DNA of 64,000 bases. Source: Cupriavidus sp. U2. GTDB lineage: Bacteria > Pseudomonadota > Gammaproteobacteria > Burkholderiales > Burkholderiaceae. The stretch's first letter is position 1. Each line of letters begins with the position of its first letter. The translations under genes and the position numbers were made by a program. Below the pieces are notes generated by a model, which saw only the letters and a program-made list of their open reading frames with translations, had not been told where the DNA came from and made no database searches. The stretch lies in assembly GCF_009663685.2 (NCBI RefSeq), contig NZ_RCOG02000032.1, positions 736,382-800,381 of the forward strand, given 5' to 3'. Of this stretch, positions 57,357 to 64,000 are shown one piece after another.

Positions 57357-58463
57357 ATGTCCAATCTCAGCACCGCGCTCAAGCTCGCGCCGGCTGATTC
57401 GCAGTTGCCCGTCGACGTCTACTTTGACGAGGCGCTGCATCAACAAGAACTCGAACTGCTGTTCAAGAAGGGCCCGGGCTACGTCGGCCATGCACTGATG
57501 GTGCCGGAAACCGGCGACTTCCAGACGCTGGCCGCCGAAGACGAGGGCCGCGTGCTGGTGCGCAACCCGGACGGCATCGAACTGCTGTCCAACGTCTGCC
57601 GCCACCGCCAGGCCATCATGATGAATGGCCGCGGCAACGCCAGGAACATCGTCTGCCCGCTGCACCGCTGGACCTACGACCTGCAGGGCGAACTGCTGGG
57701 TGCGCCGCATTTTGCGGAACAGCCCTGCGTGCGCCTGAACCGGTCGCCGCTGCAGAACTGGAACGGCATGCTGTTCGAAGGCGAGCGCGACGTGCGCGCC
57801 GACCTGGCCCGCATGGGTGTGGCCGAGGATCTCAACTTCGACGGCTACATGCTGGACCACGTGGAAGTCCACGAGTGCAACTACAACTGGAAGACCTTCA
57901 TCGAGGTCTATCTGGAGGATTACCACGTCGTGCCGTTCCACCCCGGCCTGGGCAGCTTTGTGTCGTGCGACGACCTGAAGTGGGAGTTCGGCGAGCAGTA
58001 CAGCGTGCAGACCGTGGGCCTGCACAAGGGTCTGGAGCGCCCGGGCAGCCAGACCTACCAGAAGTGGCACGACGAGGTGTTGCGCTTCAACAACGGCAAG
58101 CTGCCGAAGCATGGCGCGATCTGGCTGACCTACTACCCCAACATCATGGTGGAGTGGTATCCGAACGTGCTGTGCATCTCGACGCTGCACCCGATGGGCC
58201 CGCGCAAGACGCGCAACGTCGTGGAGTTCTACTACCCCGAGGAAATCGTGCTGTTCGAGCGCGAGTTCGTCGAGGCCGAGCGCGCTGCCTATATGGAGAC
58301 GTGCATCGAGGACGACGAGATTGCCGAACGCATGGACGCCGGCCGCCTGGCCCTGATGAAGCGCGGCATCAGCGAGACCGGCCCGTACCAGTCGCCGATG
58401 GAAGACGGCATGCAGCACTTCCACGAGTGGTATCGGCGTGCGATGGACTACCGCAACCGCTGA
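57357..58463 (+). CDS. Rieske non-heme iron oxygenase, alpha subunit
   Basis: 368 aa from MSNLSTALK, with GGGGATA before the ATG. The Rieske [2Fe-2S] ligands are in VCRHRQAIM and IVCPLHRWTYDLQG (spacing 16-18). The mononuclear iron site is in YLEDYHVVPFHPGL, with a later Asp/Glu as third ligand. The family includes ring-hydroxylating dioxygenases and the choline monooxygenase type; the substrate is unknown and no ferredoxin or reductase gene is beside it. It is divergent from xseB, a neighbour arrangement that seems conserved in related genomes. Confidence 0.9.
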   Translation: MSNLSTALKLAPADSQLPVDVYFDEALHQQELELLFKKGPGYVGHALMVPETGDFQTLAAEDEGRVLVRNPDGIELLSNVCRHRQAIMMNGRGNARNIVCPLHRWTYDLQGELLGAPHFAEQPCVRLNRSPLQNWNGMLFEGERDVRADLARMGVAEDLNFDGYMLDHVEVHECNYNWKTFIEVYLEDYHVVPFHPGLGSFVSCDDLKWEFGEQYSVQTVGLHKGLERPGSQTYQKWHDEVLRFNNGKLPKHGAIWLTYYPNIMVEWYPNVLCISTLHPMGPRKTRNVVEFYYPEEIVLFEREFVEAERAAYMETCIEDDEIAERMDAGRLALMKRGISETGPYQSPMEDGMQHFHEWYRRAMDYRNR

Positions 58464-58513
58464 ACGTTCGCAACAGTGGTGCAGTGATCGCCCGTAAAAC
58501 TGTGGACAACACG

Positions 58514-58541
58514 AAACGGACCGTGAAAACGGTCCGTTTTG
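58514..58541 (+). terminator. Terminator after the Rieske gene
   Basis: A 10-bp stem AAACGGACCG/CGGTCCGTTT with a 6-nt loop, followed by T and G. It lies 50 bp past the stop. Confidence 0.8.
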
Positions 58542-58648
58542 CATTGGAGCGGCGGTCGGCGCACTGATAGAATCGCTGCTCGATCGTTGCTTTATCAACG
58601 ATTTTCCGGATTTCGCCCCCTTTCCACGCCGTCTCGCCCCGTTTCGCC

Positions 58649-59569
58649 ATGCAATCGCTCTGGATGTTGTTTGCCGCCTTCGCATTTTCCTTGATGGGGG
58701 TGGGCGTCAAGCTGGCAGCCGAGCTCTACACGACGGGCGAGATCGTCTTCTACCGCAGCCTGATCGGCGTGACGATCATGTGGGTCCTGCTGTCGTCGCA
58801 AGGCACTTCGGTGCGCACGCCGCACATGGTCACCCACATCAAGCGCAGCCTCTTTGGCGTCACCGCCCTGCTGCTCTGGTTCACATCGATCACGCTGCTG
58901 CCGCTGGCCACGGCCATGACGCTGAACTACATGTCGCCCGTGTGGATCGCGTTGATCCTGGGCGCGGGCGCGGCGCTGGCCGGCACGCGCGGCGGCACCG
59001 ACAAGAAGCTGATCGGCGCCATCCTGCTGTCGTTCGCGGGGGTGATCTGCCTGCTGCAGCCCTCGGTGGGCAAGGACCAGCTGGCGGGCGGCATGATCGG
59101 CCTGGTGTCCGGCGTGTTCACGGCGCTGGCCTATGTGGAAGTGCGCCAGCTGGGCCAGCTGGGCGAGCCCGAGGGCCGCATCGTGTTCTACTTCTCGGCC
59201 GTGGGCCTGGTCTGCGGCCTGGTCTGGATGCTGTTCACTGGCGTCAGCCACCACACCTGGCACGGCGCAGGGTTGCTGCTGGCCATCGGCATCCTGGCCA
59301 CGCTGGGGCAGACGTCGATGACACGTGCCTACAAGCGCGGCAACACGCTGCTGACGGCCAACCTGCAATACGCGGGCATCGTGTTTTCAAGCCTGTGGGG
59401 CATGCTGGTCTGGGACGACCGGCTCAACTGGATCTCGTGGCTGGGCATGGCGCTGATCGTGGCCAGTGGCATTGCCACCACGCTCACGCGCGCCCGCGAT
59501 ACCGACAAGCATCCCACGCCAGCCACGCCGGTCAAGTCGCCCGAGGCGGAAGTGCATCCCGAGGTCTGA
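58649..59569 (+). CDS. EamA-family (DMT) transporter
   Basis: 306 aa with about ten membrane segments in two EamA halves (FAAFAFSLMGVGVKLAAELY; then GGMIGLVSGVFTALAYVEVRQ). Such proteins export metabolites or drugs; the substrate is not predictable. A charged, Pro-rich C-terminal tail of about 30 residues follows the last segment. It stands between Rieske and sulfurtransferase genes in the same direction. Confidence 0.9.
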   Translation: MQSLWMLFAAFAFSLMGVGVKLAAELYTTGEIVFYRSLIGVTIMWVLLSSQGTSVRTPHMVTHIKRSLFGVTALLLWFTSITLLPLATAMTLNYMSPVWIALILGAGAALAGTRGGTDKKLIGAILLSFAGVICLLQPSVGKDQLAGGMIGLVSGVFTALAYVEVRQLGQLGEPEGRIVFYFSAVGLVCGLVWMLFTGVSHHTWHGAGLLLAIGILATLGQTSMTRAYKRGNTLLTANLQYAGIVFSSLWGMLVWDDRLNWISWLGMALIVASGIATTLTRARDTDKHPTPATPVKSPEAEVHPEV

Positions 59570-59635
59570 CGCGCGCGCGGAGGCGGCGGTGTAGCATTGG
59601 CATCGACTTCCCACTCAACGCGAGACAGGTTCTTC

Positions 59636-60499
59636 ATGCCATCACCGCTGATTTCCGCCATCGAACTGAACCAGCTGCGCGCCTCGGCCCGGCAGCACGT
59701 GGTCGTCATCGATTGCTCGTTTGACCTGGCCAACCCCGCCGCCGGCCGCGAGATGTACCAGCAAAACCATGTGCCGGGGGCGTTCTACCTGCATCTGGAC
59801 AATGAGCTATCCGGCCCGAAGACCGGCTTCAATGGCCGCCACCCGCTGCCCGATGCCGATCTGTTCGTGGCGCGGCTGCGTGCGCTCGGTGTCAACGACG
59901 ACACGCTGATCGTCGCCTACGATGCACAGGGCAGCATGTATGCCGCCCGGCTCTGGTGGCTGGCGCGCTGGGTCGGCCACGGCACCGTGGCCGTGCTCGA
60001 CGGCGGCAAGGCGGCCTGGCTGGCGGCAGGCCTGCCGCTGGAACCGGGCGTTACGCCCGATCCGGAAACCGGTGGCAACCTCACGCGCCGCGCGTCGCTG
60101 GTACGTACCGTCGATGCCGCCGCATTGCTGGAAAACCTGGACAAGCGGGCGCTGCTGGTGGTCGATGCGCGGGCCGCCGACCGCTTCCGCGGCGAAAACG
60201 AAACGCTCGACCCGGTGGGCGGCCACATTCCCGGCGCCGCCAATCGATTCTTCAAGGACAACCTGACCGCGGATGGGCGCTTCAAACCGGCCGATCAGCT
60301 GCGTGCGGAATTCGGCCAGGTCTTCGGCGGCAAGACGCCCGCCGACACGGTGATGCAATGCGGCTCGGGCGTGACCGCCTGCCACAACCTGCTGGCCATG
60401 GAAGTGGCCGGGCTGACCGATGCGGCCCTGTATCCGGGGTCGTGGAGCGAATGGTGTGCCGATCCCAAGCGCCCCGTGGCGACGGGTAGCGGCACCTGA
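59636..60499 (+). CDS. Rhodanese-type sulfurtransferase (3-mercaptopyruvate sulfurtransferase-like)
   Basis: 287 aa from MPSPLISAIE. Two rhodanese domains are seen: the first is inactive (YDAQGSMYAARLWW), the second has the catalytic loop MQCGSGVTACHN. CGSGVTA is typical of SseA/MST rather than thiosulfate rhodanese. It likely moves sulfur from 3-mercaptopyruvate or thiosulfate to a thiol acceptor in the cytoplasm. It is convergent with the ZIP gene, whose stop lies within the shared hairpin. Confidence 0.9.
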   Translation: MPSPLISAIELNQLRASARQHVVVIDCSFDLANPAAGREMYQQNHVPGAFYLHLDNELSGPKTGFNGRHPLPDADLFVARLRALGVNDDTLIVAYDAQGSMYAARLWWLARWVGHGTVAVLDGGKAAWLAAGLPLEPGVTPDPETGGNLTRRASLVRTVDAAALLENLDKRALLVVDARAADRFRGENETLDPVGGHIPGAANRFFKDNLTADGRFKPADQLRAEFGQVFGGKTPADTVMQCGSGVTACHNLLAMEVAGLTDAALYPGSWSEWCADPKRPVATGSGT

Positions 60500-60522
60500 G
60501 GGTGCCAGACGGCCCAGCAAGA

Positions 60523-60552
60523 AAGCGGCGTCAGTTCAGTTTGACGCCGCTT
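60523..60552. terminator. Shared terminator of the sulfurtransferase and ZIP genes
   Basis: An 11-bp stem AAGCGGCGTCA/TGACGCCGCTT has an 8-nt loop that contains the ZIP gene's stop codon (60536-60538). A T-run (TTCTGTTTT) follows on the plus strand. Confidence 0.7.
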
Positions 60553-61348
60553 CTGTTTTGGCCTTCGAGTGGCCATGCGCGTGCTGCTCGTGCACGCCGT
60601 TGGTGATAAAGACGATCGCCGCGATACCGGCCGCCACCAACACCACCTGCACCGCCGATTCCTTAAGACGCGGCTTGCGCTGCATCTGCGGCATCAGGTC
60701 GCTCACGGCGATATAGACAAAGCTGCTTGACGCAATCACCAGCACATACGGAATCCAGCCCGTCAGCTGATCCAGCAGGAAGTAGCCCACGATGCCGCCC
60801 AGGATGGCGGCCAGGCTCGACAGCAGATTGAACGCGAAGGCCCGCGCCTTCGAGAAGCCCGCGTTCAGCAGCACGATAAAGTCGCCCACTTCCTGCGGGA
60901 TTTCATGCGCGGCAATCGCCAGCGCCGTCACCAGACCGATATGCGGATCGGCCAGGAACGCGGCGGCGATGACAATCCCGTCGGCGAAGTTGTGGAACGT
61001 GTCGCCCACCAGGATGGTCAGGCCGCTGCGTCCCGCTTCCTCGCGGTCATGGCCATGATGGTGGTGATGCCCGTCGCCCTCGTGGTGATGCGAATGGCGC
61101 AGCAGCGAGATCTTTTCCAGCAGGAAAAAGCCCAGCAGCCCGGCCAGCAGCGTGCCGAACAGCGCACGTGGGTCGGCACCGGACTCGAACGCTTCGGGCA
61201 ACGAATGCAGCAGGGCCGTCGCCAGCAGCACGCCCACCGAGAAGCTCACCATGCGCTCCACCACGCGCGAAGCCACGGTCAGCGACAGCAGCGCCGCGCC
61301 GAAAATGCTGCCGACGCCCGAAATGGTCGCCGCCAGCAAGATGTACAA
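60536..61348 (-). CDS. ZIP-family metal transporter
   Basis: 270 aa with eight or so membrane segments. The cytoplasmic loop between segments 3 and 4 is rich in His (HSHHHEGDGHHHHHGHD, about residues 85-101), as expected for a zinc or iron importer. The metal site is in TFHNFADGIVIAAAF and AAHEIPQEVGDF (segments 4 and 5). The C-terminus has a second His patch (HEQHAHGHS). It resembles ZupT/GufA-like proteins. No Zur or Fur box was recognised. Confidence 0.92.
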   Translation of the reverse strand: MYILLAATISGVGSIFGAALLSLTVASRVVERMVSFSVGVLLATALLHSLPEAFESGADPRALFGTLLAGLLGFFLLEKISLLRHSHHHEGDGHHHHHGHDREEAGRSGLTILVGDTFHNFADGIVIAAAFLADPHIGLVTALAIAAHEIPQEVGDFIVLLNAGFSKARAFAFNLLSSLAAILGGIVGYFLLDQLTGWIPYVLVIASSSFVYIAVSDLMPQMQRKPRLKESAVQVVLVAAGIAAIVFITNGVHEQHAHGHSKAKTEAASN

Positions 61349-61532
61349 AAGCGTGGAATGGATGATGAACTCCCGGACCGGCCCCCGCCCGACAGCCGGG
61401 CAGTCGTCGCCGACTGACTACGTTCGCGCACTAACGCAACATGGTTGCAAAAACGCGAAAGTCCGCATTGTACGTACCTCGGCACCCTCTTTGCAATCAC
61501 CCGCGCGGATGCAGGGGGTAATCCCGCCCGGA

Positions 61533-62408
61533 TCAAACGACTTTGTGTTCCTTGAACCAGGCCAGGCAGCGTTGCCAGCCGTCCCTGGCTGCCGCTTCCA
61601 CGTAGCTGGCGCGGTAGTCGGCGTGGAACGCGTGACCGGCTTCCGGATAGACCACGAAGGTCGACGCCCTGGCGTTCGGGTTCGACGATTCGGCCAGCGC
61701 GGCCTTCATCTGGGACACATGCTCCTGCGTGATGCCGGTGTCCTTGCCGCCGTACAGACCCAGCACCGGCGCGTGCAGGTCGCCCGCGATATCGACCGGA
61801 TTCTTCGGCTTCAGCGCGTTGGGCTGGCCCACCAGCTGGCCGTACCACGCCACGCCCGCCTTCACGCGCTTGCTGTGTGCCGTGTATAGCCACGTGATGC
61901 GCCCGCCCCAGCAGAATCCGGTAATGGCCAGCCGGTTCAGGTCGCCGCCGTTCGCGCCGGCCCACGCCACGCAGGCGTCGAGGTCGCCCATCACCTGGGC
62001 ATCGGGCACCTTCTGGATGATGTTGGCCTGCAGTTCCTGGATCGTGCCGTAGCTGGCGGGGTCGCCCTGGCGGGCAAACAGCTCCGGGGCGATGGCCAGA
62101 TAACCCAGTTTGGCGAAACGGCGACAGATGTCGGCGATATGCTCGTGAACGCCGAAGATCTCGCTGATCACCAGTACGACTGGCAGGTTCTTCTTGCCTT
62201 CGGGCTGCGCGCGATAGACCGGCATGTTGAAGCCGTTCGATGGCACGGTGACTTCGCCGGCAGTCAGGCCGTTGAAATCCGTCTTGATCGTCTGCGCCGT
62301 CACCGGCAGGACGGCTGCCGCAAAGGCCGAGCCCAGCGCGGTCTTGACGAAACTGCGGCGGTCAAACGATTGACCGGGAACGAGGCTTTCGACTTCGGGC
62401 TTCAGCAT
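61533..62408 (-). CDS. Tat-exported dienelactone-hydrolase family protein
   Basis: 291 aa. A twin-arginine signal (DRRSFVKTALGSAFAAAVLPV, about residues 16-36) sends it folded to the periplasm. The alpha/beta hydrolase core has the nucleophile Cys in ITGFCWGGR, an acid in LGLYGGKDTGIT and the His in YPEAGHAFHADYR. Catabolic dienelactone hydrolases of the chlorocatechol route are cytoplasmic, so this exported form likely has another substrate. No aromatic genes are nearby. Confidence 0.9.
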   Translation of the reverse strand: MLKPEVESLVPGQSFDRRSFVKTALGSAFAAAVLPVTAQTIKTDFNGLTAGEVTVPSNGFNMPVYRAQPEGKKNLPVVLVISEIFGVHEHIADICRRFAKLGYLAIAPELFARQGDPASYGTIQELQANIIQKVPDAQVMGDLDACVAWAGANGGDLNRLAITGFCWGGRITWLYTAHSKRVKAGVAWYGQLVGQPNALKPKNPVDIAGDLHAPVLGLYGGKDTGITQEHVSQMKAALAESSNPNARASTFVVYPEAGHAFHADYRASYVEAAARDGWQRCLAWFKEHKVV

Positions 62409-62490
62409 GAGGGTCTCCGTGGCATCGAGGGCACCGCACGCGTCATCTGGGCATGTGACGCAAGCGCGGCGCCGTCGATTCTAAGCAAAC

Positions 62491-62529
62491 ATGGCCGCCA
62501 GCGCACGCCTTGGCGTGGCTGGCGGCCAT
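62491..62529 (-). terminator. Hairpin after the NADH dehydrogenase gene
   Basis: A 12-bp outer stem (ATGGCCGCCAGC with its complement) and a 6-bp inner stem CACGCC/GGCGTG form one long hairpin about 40 bp past the gene. The T-run is weak (GTTTGC). Confidence 0.55.
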
Positions 62530-62567
62530 CGCGTTTGATCCGGGCCTCTTTTGGGCTCCGCGCGCGG

Positions 62568-63977
62568 TCAGTGCAGCTTCACGCGCGGGCTGGTCTTGCT
62601 GCGCAGCCAGTGCGTCACGGTGTCGAGCCCCATGCCGATGGCGCCGTGCAGCGCCAGCACGTGCATGCGGTACAGCGATGTGTACATGAAGCGCGCCATC
62701 AGGCCTTCGATGAACATCGATCCACCGATCAGGCCGCCCATCAGGCTGCCCACCGCGCTGAAGTGCCCCAGCGACACCAGCGAGCCGAAGTCCTTGAAGC
62801 CGAACTTCGGCAGCGGCTTGCCGTCGAGCCGGGCGCGCAGCGCGTCGTACAGGAACGTGGCCTGCTGATGCGCCGCCTGGGCGCGCGGCGGCACCGTGGT
62901 CTGCTTCTCGGGCCACGGCGCGGCCGCGCAGTCGCCGAATGCGAACACGTCCGGGTCGGTTTCGGTCTGCAGCGTGGGGCCCACCACGAGCTGCCCCATC
63001 TTGCTGACCGGCAGACCAAGCGTGCGCAACACGCCTGGCGCCGTGATGCCGGCCGCCCACACGGTCAGGTCCGCATCGATGCGCTTGCCGCTGGCCGTGA
63101 GCACGGCATCGCCCGTGACCTCGGTGACGCGCTCCGACGTGAACACGTCAACGTCGAGCTTGCGCAGCAGCTTGGTGGTCTCGGCGGAGACACGCTCCGA
63201 CAGCGCCGGCAGGATACGCGGACCGGCCTCGATCACATGGATGCGCACGTCACGGCGGGGGTCCAGGTGGTGCAGCCCATAGGCGTTGAGCACGTGGGCG
63301 GTATTGCGCAGTTCCGCCGAAAGCTCCACGCCCGTGGCGCCGGCGCCGATGATGGCCACGTCCACCTGCGGCCGTCCATCGGCACCAATACGCCCCTTGC
63401 CGTTCTGGGCGCGCACGCAGGCCGCGATCAGCTTGCGGCGGAAGCGTTCGGCCTGGTCCACGGTATCGAGCGCAATGGCGTGTTCGGCGGCACCGGGCAC
63501 ATTGAAGAAATGCGTGATGCAGCCGATGGCCAGCACCAGCGTGTCGTACGGCAGTTCGCGCGCGGGCAGCAGTTCGGTGCCATCCTGATCCATGCAGGCC
63601 GCCACGTTGACGATCTTGCGGGCGCGGTCGATGCCGGTCAGTTCGCCCTGCTGGAAGTCGAAATGGTGCCAGCGTGCCTGGGCGGCATATTCGAGCTGGT
63701 GGGTATTCGGATCCATGCTGCCGGCAGCCACTTCATGCAGCAGCGGCTTCCAGATGTGCGTGGGCATGCGGTCGACCAGCGTCACCTGTGCGCGCCGCGA
63801 CTTGCCCAGCTTGTCGCCGAGCCGCGTCACGAGTTCAAGCCCACCGGCCCCGCCGCCGACCACGATGATCCGGTGCGGGAGGTTAGAAGGACGCGGTGCC
63901 ACGCTGACTTGCGTGCCGCCCGCGGTAGTGTCGATAGGAGTGGGGGCGCTTTCCTCTCTGCCTTGTGCGTTGCTCAT
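62568..63977 (-). CDS. ndh: Type II NADH:quinone oxidoreductase
   Basis: 469 aa. A polar N-terminal tail of about 34 residues precedes the FAD Rossmann motif RIIVVGGGAGGLELVTRLGD; the second nucleotide motif is VAIIGAGATGVELSAELR. Also present are VWAAGITAPGVLRTLGLPVS and VFAFGDCAAAPWPEKQ, the standard NDH-2 pattern. An amphipathic or membrane-associated C-terminus (GGLIGGSMFIEGLMARFMYT) should anchor it to the inner face of the membrane. It passes electrons to quinone without pumping protons. Confidence 0.93.
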   Translation of the reverse strand: MSNAQGREESAPTPIDTTAGGTQVSVAPRPSNLPHRIIVVGGGAGGLELVTRLGDKLGKSRRAQVTLVDRMPTHIWKPLLHEVAAGSMDPNTHQLEYAAQARWHHFDFQQGELTGIDRARKIVNVAACMDQDGTELLPARELPYDTLVLAIGCITHFFNVPGAAEHAIALDTVDQAERFRRKLIAACVRAQNGKGRIGADGRPQVDVAIIGAGATGVELSAELRNTAHVLNAYGLHHLDPRRDVRIHVIEAGPRILPALSERVSAETTKLLRKLDVDVFTSERVTEVTGDAVLTASGKRIDADLTVWAAGITAPGVLRTLGLPVSKMGQLVVGPTLQTETDPDVFAFGDCAAAPWPEKQTTVPPRAQAAHQQATFLYDALRARLDGKPLPKFGFKDFGSLVSLGHFSAVGSLMGGLIGGSMFIEGLMARFMYTSLYRMHVLALHGAIGMGLDTVTHWLRSKTSPRVKLH

Positions 63978-64000
63978 GGTCTACCCGATGTTTTCAATTT

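Overview
The window looks like a chromosomal segment of a GC-rich betaproteobacterium of the family Burkholderiaceae, most likely Cupriavidus or a close Ralstonia-like relative. This is inferred from the gene neighbourhoods (dxs-ispA-xseB, rpoD-dnaG-yqeY, divergent pmbA/yjgA, thyA-folA), a Bug-type solute receptor, and a DUF1537/PdxA2 acid-sugar operon of the kind known from Cupriavidus. No IS element, phage gene or CRISPR array was seen.

Left arm (1-13.4 kb) is the accessory part. It holds a candidate secreted-peptide system. On the minus strand are a TolC-like lipoprotein, a double-FHA membrane protein, an HlyD-type adaptor and the start of a parvulin-like foldase. A peptidase-containing ABC transporter would be expected just beyond the left edge. 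Around them lie five small genes whose products share an N-terminal leader ending in a double glycine (one on the minus strand at 6205-6471, four on the plus strand at 12015-13330), two tandem DUF4399 periplasmic proteins, a periplasmic SUMF1-type protein and a membrane Ser/Thr kinase. The leader and upstream DNA of two peptide genes form a perfect 193-bp inverted repeat (6389-6581 and 11905-12097) that encloses the DUF4399, SUMF1 and kinase genes. Each copy carries a sigma-54-like promoter.

Middle (14-30 kb) is mostly housekeeping: an RhlE-type helicase, an egtD/egtB-like pair, a TerC manganese exporter behind a yybP-ykoY-like riboswitch, thyA-folA, pmbA, yjgA, mog, an AEC permease, orn, an M48 protease, rsgA and a CobD-like membrane protein.

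The 30-44.5 kb stretch holds metabolic units with their regulators: LysR/pirin, gluQ, a second RhlE helicase, a CoA-transferase plus Bug receptor facing an IclR regulator, a GST, and a KdgT-type permease, four-carbon acid sugar kinase, PdxA2 and DeoR regulator set that fits D-threonate/D-erythronate breakdown. Several operators can be placed on candidate promoters.

Right arm (44.5-64 kb) has tRNA-Ile2(CAT), rpoD, dnaG, yqeY, a BaiN-like flavoprotein, tsaD, folE2, dxs-ispA-xseB, a Rieske oxygenase, an EamA exporter, a sulfurtransferase, a ZIP transporter, a Tat-exported dienelactone-hydrolase-like protein and a type II NADH dehydrogenase. Intrinsic terminators separate most convergent pairs.
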